From an uncultured Verrucomicrobiota bacterium (GTDB lineage Bacteria > Verrucomicrobiota > Verrucomicrobiia > Limisphaerales > UBA9464), in NCBI GenBank assembly GCA_903930165.1, contig CAIYXO010000578.1, positions 1-6,795 of the forward strand: a stretch of 6,795 bases of DNA, read 5' to 3'. The notes beneath the pieces were generated by a model, which worked only from the letters and a program-made list of their open reading frames with translations, searched no databases and was not told the DNA's origin. The translations under genes were made by a program, and so were the position numbers. Shown piece after piece: positions 1 through 5,695 of this stretch (within the stretch, counting starts at the first letter, position 1; every line of letters starts with the position of its first letter).

Positions 1-1115
1 GATCCATCGGCACCAGCACCCTGAAGGTGGTGGAGGACCAGCCGGACCTCCTGCAACTGGTCGGGCTCGCCGCCGGCGGCAACGCCGAGCTGCTGGTCGA
101 ACAGTGCCGGCGTCACCATCCACGCCTGGCTTCGCTCAACGACTCCACGAAGGTCGCCGCTGTGCAGTCGGCGCTCGACGGTTCCACACGGGTGCTCTCC
201 GGGCCTGCCGCGCTGCTCGAGCTGGCCACGATGCCCGAGGCGGACATCGTCCTCATCGCCATCGTCGGCACCGCAGGCCTCGAGCCCGCCCTCGCCGCGA
301 TCCGTGCGGGCAAGGACATCGCGGTGGCCTCGAAGGAGATCCTGGTCATGGCCGGCGAGATCGTGATGCGCGAGGCCCGGGCCCACGGCGTGAAGGTGCT
401 CGCGGTCGACAGCGAGCATTCCGCGATCTTCCAATGCCTCGACGGGAAACCCGCTTCCTCGGTCCGCAACCTCTGGCTGACCGCCTCGGGCGGCCCGTTC
501 CGCAACGCCTCCCAGTGGCCCGCAGAGGCGCTTGCCGGAGTCACGCTCGAGCAGGCGCTCAAGCATCCCTCCTGGGTGATGGGCCGGAAGATCACGATCG
601 ATTCGGCCTCCCTCTTCAACAAGGGCCTGGAAATGATCGAGGCCCGGTGGCTCTTCGACATCGAGATGCCGAGGGTCCAGGTCGTCGTCCATCCCCAGAG
701 CATCGTCCACTCGATGGTCGAGTACGTGGACGGATCGGTCATCGCCCAGCTGTCGACCCCGGACATGTGCCTGCCGATCCAGTACGCCCTGCTCTACCCG
801 GACCGCGTGGCCAGCGAACGGGTGCAGACGAACTTCGCGAAGATCGGCCAGCTCACCTTCGAGGAGCCGGACACGGCACGCTTCCCTGCGCTCAAGCTGG
901 CCCGCCGTGCCGGCGAGCTCGGCGGCACCCTCCCCGCGGTGCTCAACGCCGCCAACGAGGTCGCGGTCGAACGGTTCTGCAGACGTGAACTCGGGTTCAC
1001 CGGAATCACCGCCTGCGTCGCCCGCGTCATGGAGGCCCATCGGGTCGTCGATTCCCCCTCGTTGGAGCAGATCCTCGAGGCCGACCGTTGGGCCCGCGTC
1101 GAGGCGGCCCGCTGA
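1..1115 (+). CDS. dxr: 1-deoxy-D-xylulose 5-phosphate reductoisomerase (5'-truncated by window edge)
   Basis: DXR converts 1-deoxy-D-xylulose 5-phosphate to 2-C-methyl-D-erythritol 4-phosphate with NADPH, the committed step of the MEP isoprenoid pathway, in the cytoplasm. The reading frame is open from base 3 and begins SIGTSTLKVVEDQ. This is the end of the N-terminal NADPH loop (GSTGSIG in the family), so only about 10 residues are missing and the internal GTG at 27 is not the start. Numbering from base 3, visible signatures are ASKE (109-112), VDSEHS (135-140, metal ligands D136 and E138), TASGGPFR, the HPSWVMGRK loop, and a serine-to-glutamate substrate/metal motif ending NKGLE (206-210, third metal ligand E210). 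Near the end are HPQSIVHS and NAANEVAV. The 370 visible residues plus the missing start match the usual length of about 390-400. It converges on the phosphodiesterase gene, with 34 bp between stops. Family assignment is essentially certain. Confidence 0.97.
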   Translation, partial: SIGTSTLKVVEDQPDLLQLVGLAAGGNAELLVEQCRRHHPRLASLNDSTKVAAVQSALDGSTRVLSGPAALLELATMPEADIVLIAIVGTAGLEPALAAIRAGKDIAVASKEILVMAGEIVMREARAHGVKVLAVDSEHSAIFQCLDGKPASSVRNLWLTASGGPFRNASQWPAEALAGVTLEQALKHPSWVMGRKITIDSASLFNKGLEMIEARWLFDIEMPRVQVVVHPQSIVHSMVEYVDGSVIAQLSTPDMCLPIQYALLYPDRVASERVQTNFAKIGQLTFEEPDTARFPALKLARRAGELGGTLPAVLNAANEVAVERFCRRELGFTGITACVARVMEAHRVVDSPSLEQILEADRWARVEAAR

Positions 1116-1121
1116 ACGTCC

Positions 1122-1138
1122 GCGGCGGATCGCGCCGC
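1122..1138. terminator. GC-rich hairpin between convergent genes (possible bidirectional terminator)
   Basis: GCGGCG (1122-1127) and CGCCGC (1133-1138) form a perfect 6-bp stem with a GATCG loop. It begins 7 bp after the dxr stop and lies 12 bp beyond the stop of the convergent minus-strand gene. No T-tract follows on either strand, so intrinsic termination would be weak. In a genome this GC-rich, short GC palindromes also occur by chance. Confidence 0.3.
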
Positions 1139-1149
1139 AAGCGCCGGAA

Positions 1150-2031
1150 CTACTGGGTCTCTTCGACAACCTTGGCGGCCGGCTGCGGCTCGCCACGGAG
1201 GAATGCGCCGAGTTCCGGAAGGCGGTCGGTGTTGATCAGGTCCACTCCCGCCCGCTTCATCTCCTCCCACGCCGACAACCGGTCGGGCCCTCCCCAGAAA
1301 CGGACCTTCCTCCCCTGCGCATGCGCCTTGGAGACGATGGACGCGAGCTTCTCGCGGTCCGCCGACGGCATCGCTCCCTCGCCACGCCAGCGGAACGGCC
1401 AGCTTTCGCTCATCAGCGGGTAGAGCGCCGCCGAGGAACCGTCCTCCAGTTGCGCCAGACGTCCGTCGACCGCGCACAGGCGTTCCGCATCGGCCGCGAT
1501 GCGCTCGACCGCCCGGTCGCCGCTGATCACCACCGTCACCGCACCGGTCGAGATCCCGGTCGGACCAAACCGGGTCAGGATGTCCGAGTACGGCTCCAGC
1601 TGCCGCTTCAACACCTCGTACACGGCGTCTCCATCCCTCTTCACGTCCACGAGCAGCTGCAGGCGCGTCCCGGGCGTGGCGAAGATCCCGGTCTTCCCGC
1701 GGACCCTTTGCGCCAGCGGTTCCAGGTAGGTCGAACGCAGCGTGAAACCGGGCTTCACGTCCTTCCGGTCGTGCGCCACCAGCAGGTCGCCGTCCACGAG
1801 GAAGACGTCCGCCTCCACACCGCAGAAGCCCTGCTCCAAGGCGTCCAGCAGCGGACGCCGATGGAGGTAGTCGTTGTGGGAATGGGCCTGAGGGAGCGGC
1901 TCCACCGCAACCAGACGGAAAGCCGAGACCAACAGCAGACCCAGAAATCCACGCAGGAACATGTTGGCAGTTTCCGAAATCCTGCCCCACCGCGAAAGCC
2001 AATTGGTTCCCATCCGTCCCATGGGACCCAT
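1150..2031 (-). CDS. Secreted PLC-like / glycerophosphodiester phosphodiesterase-family protein
   Basis: This is a probable exported phosphodiesterase of the PI-PLC/GDPD TIM-barrel superfamily, close to the AIM6-like branch; the substrate is unknown. From the first ATG (293 aa), the catalytic signatures are AHSHNDY (49-55), GVEADVFLVDG (71-81, acidic metal ligands E73 and D75), LLVAHD (84-88, second His H87 then D88), VDVKRD (129-133), and the C-terminal strand-loops RFWGGPD (244-250) and AGVDLINTDRL (261-271). These are the expected GDPD positions in order. A signal peptide is visible as R27 followed by a hydrophobic stretch at about 28-43. Two starts are plausible. The ATG at 2031 has GAGGG just upstream (2040-2036) and is 7 bp from the preceding stop. 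The in-frame ATG at 1962 gives a more conventional signal peptide (MFLRGFLGLLLVSAF) but has no clear ribosome site. It is probably co-transcribed with the CPXCG gene upstream. Confidence 0.85.
   Translation of the reverse strand: MGPMGRMGTNWLSRWGRISETANMFLRGFLGLLLVSAFRLVAVEPLPQAHSHNDYLHRRPLLDALEQGFCGVEADVFLVDGDLLVAHDRKDVKPGFTLRSTYLEPLAQRVRGKTGIFATPGTRLQLLVDVKRDGDAVYEVLKRQLEPYSDILTRFGPTGISTGAVTVVISGDRAVERIAADAERLCAVDGRLAQLEDGSSAALYPLMSESWPFRWRGEGAMPSADREKLASIVSKAHAQGRKVRFWGGPDRLSAWEEMKRAGVDLINTDRLPELGAFLRGEPQPAAKVVEETQ
2005..2031 (-). repeat. Three tandem 9-bp ATGGGN units at the phosphodiesterase start, containing a 12-bp palindrome
   Basis: Reading the minus strand from 2031, the units are ATGGGTCCC, ATGGGACGG and ATGGGAACC, so the first nine codons read MGP-MGR-MGT with three in-frame ATGs. 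Bases 2016-2027 form the perfect palindrome GTCCCATGGGAC, centred on the second ATG. It could be a start-site ambiguity, a small mRNA hairpin affecting initiation, or coincidence. Confidence 0.6.
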
Positions 2032-2035
2032 AGGA

Positions 2036-2040
2036 CCCTC
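2036..2040 (-). promoter_or_regulatory. Possible Shine-Dalgarno site for the phosphodiesterase (upstream start)
   Basis: GAGGG on the minus strand lies 4 nt before the ATG at 2031 and overlaps the TGA stop of the cysteine-rich gene. The spacing is tight, but the overlap would permit translational coupling. It is the main argument for the 2031 start over 1962. Confidence 0.4.
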
Positions 2041-2215
2041 AAGCCTGGACGTCCACGCTCAGGATCTCGCCGGGCTCGCATTCGGCGAAGACCTCGAACG
2101 GCCTGCAGCAGACCTCGCAGTCGGTGGTGAAGCGCTGCTCCGCGACCCCGGTGTCGATCACCAGTTCCATCGACTGGCCGCAGTACGGGCACTGGATCCG
2201 CTCGCTCTGTTCCAT
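2039..2215 (-). CDS. CPXCG-motif cysteine-rich small protein
   Basis: This is a 58-aa protein with two cysteine pairs: CPYCG at residues 9-13 and CEVCC at 33-37. The layout matches the Cys_rich_CPXCG family of roughly 60-70-aa bacterial proteins. The pairs are spaced like a small zinc ribbon, so zinc binding is likely; the cellular role of the family is not established. The chosen start is the ATG at 2215, giving MEQSERIQCPYCG. The frame is open further upstream to 2365, but that extension is Arg/Ser/Pro-rich, unlike the family, and would fill the divergent promoter region. The glutamate- and valine-rich C-terminus (EPGEILSVDVQA) is typical of the family. It lies 7 bp upstream of the phosphodiesterase gene on the same strand and diverges from flhF. 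No strong ribosome site is visible. Confidence 0.82.
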   Translation of the reverse strand: MEQSERIQCPYCGQSMELVIDTGVAEQRFTTDCEVCCRPFEVFAECEPGEILSVDVQA

Positions 2216-2367
2216 GAGGGACGATGGATCCGGAACCCGCCGTTGGCGAGCGCTCCGGTCCTCCCGTGGCCGCGACCGCCGGGACGCGGTTCCCGCCCGT
2301 CCGGACACATCGTCCCCATCCCCGGCTTGGCTTGTGGACTGAAACGTGGTCTCTGGCCCGAACACGG
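2216..2367. other. Divergent intergenic region between the CPXCG gene and flhF
   Basis: These 152 bp should hold promoters for both directions. I looked for -24/-12 (GG-N10-GC), sigma-28 and -35/-10 patterns on both strands and found none convincing. The only structure is a short imperfect signal: CCGCG (2270-2274) and CGCGG (2285-2289), a 5-bp inverted repeat with a 10-nt spacer, not distinctive at this GC content. Confidence 0.4.
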
Positions 2368-3615
2368 ATGCAAGTGCACACGTTCATCGTGGACAACGCC
2401 CTCGAGGCGGTGGAACAGGTCCGGGCCAAGCTCGGCCCCGGCGCCGTGGTGCTGAGCGTGCGGCGGCTGCCGGTCGACGGTCTGTCGAAGCTCTGGAAGA
2501 AGCCCCGGATCGAGGTGCTCGCCGCCGCCCCACCCGACGCCGCCACTTCGGCAACGCCCGCCGACTCCGCAGCCGTCGCCGTCCCGATCCAGGAACCCGG
2601 AATGGTCTCATCGGCATCCGAAATCCTCGGAACCGCTCCGAAGGCCCCTTCCCCATCGGCGCCAGCGGCTCCGGCCGATCCCTTGGCCGAACTCCGCCGG
2701 GAACTGTCCGAGATCCGTGCGGAGATCTTCCGCAACCGTCAGGCTCCGACGGCCGAGGCACCCATCCCTTCCGCGGCACCCGGGAAATCGACAGAAGTTC
2801 CGGCTCGTACGGAGAAACCCCTCGCCGTCGAGTCGTTCGTCACCCGGTCCGTCCAGTACCCGGGTGAATGGCATGTCGGCCCGATCCTCGAATCCACAGG
2901 ACTGCTTCCCGTTCATGCCCTCCGCGTCGTGGAACAACTCTGCCAGGACCACGGCGAGACGGCGCCGAAGTCGTTGGGCGAGGAGATCCTGTTGACCGCC
3001 AAGGTCCTCCAGGGCGAATGGATCCTGCCGACCTCTTCTCCGAATGCCGGTTCCGAGGCGCACGTGTTCATCGGGCCGCCCGGATCCGGAAAGACGACAG
3101 CATTGTGCAAGTGGTTGGCCCAGAGCGTTCTGCTCGAAGGGAAATCGGCCACGGTCTGGCGGCTCGACGGTCTCGGCGCCAACACCGCGGAGTCGCTGAG
3201 CGTGTATGGGGAGATCCTGGGAGTGCCGGTGGAGCGATTCCTGCCCGAAGGCCGGCCGGATTCGGGGCTCCTGTTCATCGACTATCCCGGGGTGGCGCCC
3301 GGCGACGCCGTCGGAATGGCCGACCTGAAGGAACGCCTCGCTGCGCTCGGACCGGTGCGAGTGCACCTGGTGCTCAACGCCGCCTATGAAAACGCCGTGG
3401 TGCTGTCCCAGGCCCGTGCGTACCACGACATGGGTGTGACCGACATCATCGCCACCCATCTCGACGAGGAGCCCCGTTGGGGGAAACTCTGGAGCTGGAT
3501 CCTGGGCACGAATTACCCCATCGGTTGGCTCGGGGTGGGGCAGAATGTACCGGGAGTTTTCCTCCCTGCCGACCCGAACCGCGTCCTCACCCGGCAATTT
3601 TCGCGGGAAAACTGA
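2368..3615 (+). CDS. flhF: Flagellar biosynthesis protein FlhF (SRP-type GTPase), divergent
   Basis: FlhF is an SRP-family GTPase that governs flagellar placement and number, acting at the cell pole and membrane. This 415-aa protein has the family architecture. Residues 1-50 resemble the FlhF N-terminus (ALEAVEQVRAKLGPGAVVLSVRR). An Ala/Pro-rich linker spans about 52-165. An N/G GTPase domain follows with P-loop GPPGSGKTT (236-244), a GEILGVPVE segment (281-289), IDYPG at the G3 position (304-308), THLDEE at the G4 position (363-368) and the closing GQNVPGVFLPADP (391-403). The ATG at 2368 starts exactly at the conserved N-terminus; the upstream in-frame extension is unlike the family. Several nucleotide-binding motifs are altered: the family's DTxR-type G2 segment reads RLDGLGANTAESL, DTAGR reads DYPGV and TKLDE reads THLDE. 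It is the first gene of the flagellar cluster and is followed by a probable terminator. No FlhG gene follows. Confidence 0.9.
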   Translation: MQVHTFIVDNALEAVEQVRAKLGPGAVVLSVRRLPVDGLSKLWKKPRIEVLAAAPPDAATSATPADSAAVAVPIQEPGMVSSASEILGTAPKAPSPSAPAAPADPLAELRRELSEIRAEIFRNRQAPTAEAPIPSAAPGKSTEVPARTEKPLAVESFVTRSVQYPGEWHVGPILESTGLLPVHALRVVEQLCQDHGETAPKSLGEEILLTAKVLQGEWILPTSSPNAGSEAHVFIGPPGSGKTTALCKWLAQSVLLEGKSATVWRLDGLGANTAESLSVYGEILGVPVERFLPEGRPDSGLLFIDYPGVAPGDAVGMADLKERLAALGPVRVHLVLNAAYENAVVLSQARAYHDMGVTDIIATHLDEEPRWGKLWSWILGTNYPIGWLGVGQNVPGVFLPADPNRVLTRQFSREN

Positions 3616-3621
3616 GGAACA

Positions 3622-3643
3622 CGCTGCATTTGCAGCGCTTTTT
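3622..3643 (+). terminator. Probable intrinsic terminator after flhF
   Basis: CGCTGC (3622-3627) and GCAGCG (3632-3637) form a perfect 6-bp stem with an ATTT tetraloop (7 bp if the loop is read as TT). One C and then five T residues (3639-3643) follow. It begins 6 bp after the flhF stop. A second small inverted repeat, TTTTC/GAAAA (3598-3602 and 3607-3611), straddles the end of flhF. The stem is short, so termination may be partial. Confidence 0.55.
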
Positions 3644-3648
3644 CATGC

Positions 3649-3664
3649 TGGCAAGCCCGTTGCT
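3649..3664 (+). promoter_or_regulatory. Sigma-54 (RpoN) -24/-12 promoter
   Basis: TGGC (3649-3652), seven bases, then TTGCT (3660-3664) matches the TGGC-N7-TTGCW sigma-54 consensus with exactly 10 nt between the GG and GC dinucleotides. Transcription would start near 3675, leaving a leader of about 14 nt before the ATG at 3689. It sits directly after the flhF terminator and would drive the 81-aa membrane protein gene and fliA. No activator binding site is identifiable; sigma-54 promoters need an enhancer-binding protein. RpoN control of flagellar genes is well known in other bacteria. Confidence 0.7.
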
Positions 3665-3688
3665 TACAGGCCGACGGGATAGCGACGC

Positions 3689-3934
3689 ATGAAAAGATTG
3701 ATGATACTTGGCGGACTCTTGGGATTCCTGATCAGCACCGGACTGGGGCTGATGCAGGACTGCTCCGGGCCGTCGATCCTGTGGCGTGCTTCCGTATCCG
3801 CGGCTGCCGGCGGCCTCTTGTTCCGCTGGTGGTGCAGCATCTGGATACGGGGGTTGCGCGAGTCGCATCTCGCCAAGCTGAACGCGATTCCAAACCCGGT
3901 CGCCGCCAGCTCGAGTCCCTCTGGGAAACCTTGA
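3689..3934 (+). CDS. Small membrane protein of unknown function in the flagellar cluster
   Basis: I do not recognise this 81-aa protein. It begins MKRLMILGGLLGFLISTGLG, with a hydrophobic segment at about 4-22 preceded by positive charge, so it is a membrane anchor or uncleaved signal. A second moderately hydrophobic segment covers about 34-52 (ASVSAAAGGLLFRWWCSIW, interrupted by an Arg). A short polar tail with several Ala, Ser and Pro residues follows. Two membrane passes forming a hairpin are plausible. The ATG at 3689 lies about 14 nt downstream of the predicted sigma-54 start point. fliA begins 32 bp after its stop, so the two are probably co-transcribed. It occupies the place where many bacteria carry flhG/fleN, but has no P-loop and is not that protein. 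It is treated as a real gene because of its promoter, its hydrophobic design and its filling of an otherwise empty gap. Confidence 0.68.
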   Translation: MKRLMILGGLLGFLISTGLGLMQDCSGPSILWRASVSAAAGGLLFRWWCSIWIRGLRESHLAKLNAIPNPVAASSSPSGKP

Positions 3935-3966
3935 ACCCATAGCCTCGGCCCGACCGACCCCACCCC

Positions 3967-4773
3967 ATGCCCACCACCGAACAGCAACCGCCCGCCACGG
4001 AACCCCGCCGCCGTGGAAACAGCCCGTACGCCCCGTACAAGCAGACCCGCCCCGGCAGCGCCAAGGAGAACGAGATGGTCCAGGAGTACCTGCCCCTCGT
4101 GAAGAACGTCGTAGGCCGACTCGCCATGAGCCTCCCGCCCCACGTGGATGTCGAGGACCTCTACAGCGCCGGCCTCGTCGGACTCCTGAACGCGATCCGG
4201 AACTTCGATCCCCAGGGCGGTTCGACGTTCGAGTCCTACGCCCGGGTCCGCATCCGCGGCACGATCTTCGACGAGCTCCGCCGCATGGACTGGGTTCCCC
4301 GCTCCGTCCACGACAAGGCGCGCAAGGTCCAGGCGGTCATGCAGCAGCTGGAACAGGCCAAGGGCGAGGCGCCAACCGATGCCGAGATGGCCAAGGCCAT
4401 GGGCATGACGGTCGAGGCCTATGAGGATCTGATGTCCCAGATCCGGCCCGCCACCTTCGTCTGCCTCGATGCGGTCCATGGCGGCGAGGAGAACGGCGAC
4501 ACCTCCTACCACGAGACCATCACCGACGAATCCCAGGCCGACCCCGTCGACTCCGCCGCCCGACGCGAACTGGCGAAGGTGATCGAGACCCGCCTCAAAT
4601 CCCTTCCCGAGATGCAGCGCAAGGTGTTGGCCCTCTATTACTTCGAGGACATGCGTTTGCGGGAGATCGCCGAGGTCTTCGGCGTCACCGAGTCCCGCAT
4701 CTGTCAGATCCACTCCCAGGCGATCCTGTCCCTCCGCGGCTATCTCCAGAAGTATTCCAGTCCCCGCGGCTGA
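3967..4773 (+). CDS. fliA: Flagellar sigma factor FliA/WhiG family (sigma-28)
   Basis: This is an RNA polymerase sigma factor for late flagellar genes. The 268-aa protein has no region 1.1. After a 35-residue polar N-terminus, region 2 runs from about 38 to 112: EYLPLVKNVVGRLA, VDVEDLYSAGLVGLLNAI, STFESYARVRIRGTIFDELR and MDWVPRS, all classic FliA/SigB-type signatures. Region 3 covers about 114-195 (TDAEMAKAMGMTVEAYEDL). Region 4 (about 203-262) carries the -35-binding helix-turn-helix LREIAEVFGVTESRICQIHS. The length is slightly above the E. coli 239 aa because of the N-terminal extension. The ATG at 3967 is the first in frame; a later ATG at 4075 would cut into region 2. No Shine-Dalgarno site precedes it (CGACCGACCCCACCCC). 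It is probably expressed from the sigma-54 promoter upstream and feeds forward onto the stator genes 43 bp downstream. Confidence 0.95.
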   Translation: MPTTEQQPPATEPRRRGNSPYAPYKQTRPGSAKENEMVQEYLPLVKNVVGRLAMSLPPHVDVEDLYSAGLVGLLNAIRNFDPQGGSTFESYARVRIRGTIFDELRRMDWVPRSVHDKARKVQAVMQQLEQAKGEAPTDAEMAKAMGMTVEAYEDLMSQIRPATFVCLDAVHGGEENGDTSYHETITDESQADPVDSAARRELAKVIETRLKSLPEMQRKVLALYYFEDMRLREIAEVFGVTESRICQIHSQAILSLRGYLQKYSSPRG

Positions 4774-4781
4774 TTGTCCCC

Positions 4782-4809
4782 TTTAGTCGGACGGCTCCGC
4801 CGCCGATCT
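4782..4809 (+). promoter_or_regulatory. Candidate sigma-28 (FliA) promoter for motA-motB
   Basis: The -10-like element GCCGATCT (4802-4809) matches 6 of 8 bases of the GCCGATAA consensus, including the full GCCGAT core. A weaker -35-like TTTAGTCG (4782-4789) lies 12 nt upstream, against the usual TAAAGTTT at 11. The expected start point is a few bases after 4809, only 1-4 nt before the motA ATG at 4817, so the mRNA would be nearly leaderless. The position between fliA and motA fits the class of genes FliA normally controls. The -35 match is poor, so this is a candidate only. Confidence 0.42.
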
Positions 4810-4816
4810 CTGCCCC

Positions 4817-5674
4817 ATGCTGGTCATCGTTGGATCCATCATCGTCACTCTTTCCGTCCTCGGCGGCTTCATGATGGCGGGAGGTCAGCCCCTGGTGCTG
4901 GTCCAGCCCTCGGAGTTCGTGGTCATCCTGGGAGCGTGCGGCGGATCGCTCATCATCATGGCCCCCATGAACGTCCTGAAGGGCCTGGTCGCCCAGATCC
5001 TGGGTTGCCTGAAGCCGTCCCCGTTCACCAAGGGGGCCTATGAGGACATGTTCAAGGCCCTCTACGAGTTGTTCATGCTGGGACGCCGCAACGGCATGAT
5101 CGCCTTGGAGCCCCACGTTTCGGACCCGCATTCCAGCACCATCCTTTCGAAGTATCCCGCCTTCTCCGGCAACCACCATGCGGTGGACCTCCTCACCGGC
5201 GCCCTGCGTCCGCTGATTGACGGCAAGGTAAAGCCCGACCAGCTCGAGGCCCTCATCACCACCGAACTCAATGCCATGGAGGAGGAGCACCACAAGCCGA
5301 TCGAAGTGCTCTCCAAGGCGTCCGACGCAATGCCCGGCTTCGGCATCGTCGCGGCGGTCCTTGGAATCGTGGTGACCATGGGCTCGATTGGCGGACCGGC
5401 TGCCGAGATCGGCCACCACGTCGCCGCGGCGCTGGTCGGCACCTTCCTCGGGATCCTGGTTTCCTACGGCTACCTGAGCCCCCTCGCCGTCACCATGACG
5501 CTGAATGGCCAGGCCGAGATGGGATTCTTCCGGACGTTGTCGAAGGCGGTCACCGGTTTCGCCACGGGCATGGCGCCGATCATGGCCATCGAGGTCGCCC
5601 GCCGCGGACTGCCCAGCGACATCAAGCCGTCCGCCGAGGACCTCGAGAACATGCTCAAGGGCATCGGCAAGTAA
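4817..5674 (+). CDS. motA: Flagellar motor stator protein MotA
   Basis: MotA is the membrane part of the proton-channel stator that drives flagellar rotation, assembling with MotB in the inner membrane. The 285-aa protein has four membrane segments (about 1-21, 31-50, 172-192 and 203-222) and a large cytoplasmic loop, the E. coli layout. Key E. coli positions are conserved at identical numbering: loop charges R90 and E98 (GRRNGMIALE), the channel proline P173 (AMPGFGIVAAVLG) and P222 (YGYLSPLA). A second cytoplasmic domain follows (FFRTLSKAVTGFATGMAPIMAIEVARRGLP). The ATG at 4817 fits because membrane segment 1 begins at once; no Shine-Dalgarno site precedes it. motB starts 21 bp after the stop. 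Expression is probably FliA-dependent. Confidence 0.97.
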   Translation: MLVIVGSIIVTLSVLGGFMMAGGQPLVLVQPSEFVVILGACGGSLIIMAPMNVLKGLVAQILGCLKPSPFTKGAYEDMFKALYELFMLGRRNGMIALEPHVSDPHSSTILSKYPAFSGNHHAVDLLTGALRPLIDGKVKPDQLEALITTELNAMEEEHHKPIEVLSKASDAMPGFGIVAAVLGIVVTMGSIGGPAAEIGHHVAAALVGTFLGILVSYGYLSPLAVTMTLNGQAEMGFFRTLSKAVTGFATGMAPIMAIEVARRGLPSDIKPSAEDLENMLKGIGK

Positions 5675-5695
5675 CCGCAGGAAAACCGCCAAACC

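Noticed and set aside
907..2130. 407-codon plus-strand frame crossing the dxr end and the phosphodiesterase gene
   Set aside because: It overlaps two well-supported genes in other frames and has an Arg/Pro-rich composition typical of a shadow frame.
2216..2365. 50-residue N-terminal extension of the CPXCG protein
   Set aside because: Composition is Arg/Ser/Pro-rich and unlike the family. The family start fits the ATG at 2215, and the extension would occupy the divergent promoter region.
2224..2367. 48-residue N-terminal extension of FlhF
   Set aside because: The FlhF N-terminus aligns naturally from MQVHTFIVDN at 2368, and the extension lacks any family resemblance.
3645..3692. 15-codon plus-strand mini-frame whose TGA overlaps the ATG of the 81-aa gene (ATGA)
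   Set aside because: It looks like a leader peptide, but its ATG lies upstream of the predicted sigma-54 start point. It is the tail of a longer shadow frame and has no ribosome site.
3664..4713. 349-codon open frame on the minus strand opposite the 81-aa gene and fliA
   Set aside because: Antisense to fliA, low-complexity composition and no domain. It would also run through the sigma-54 promoter.
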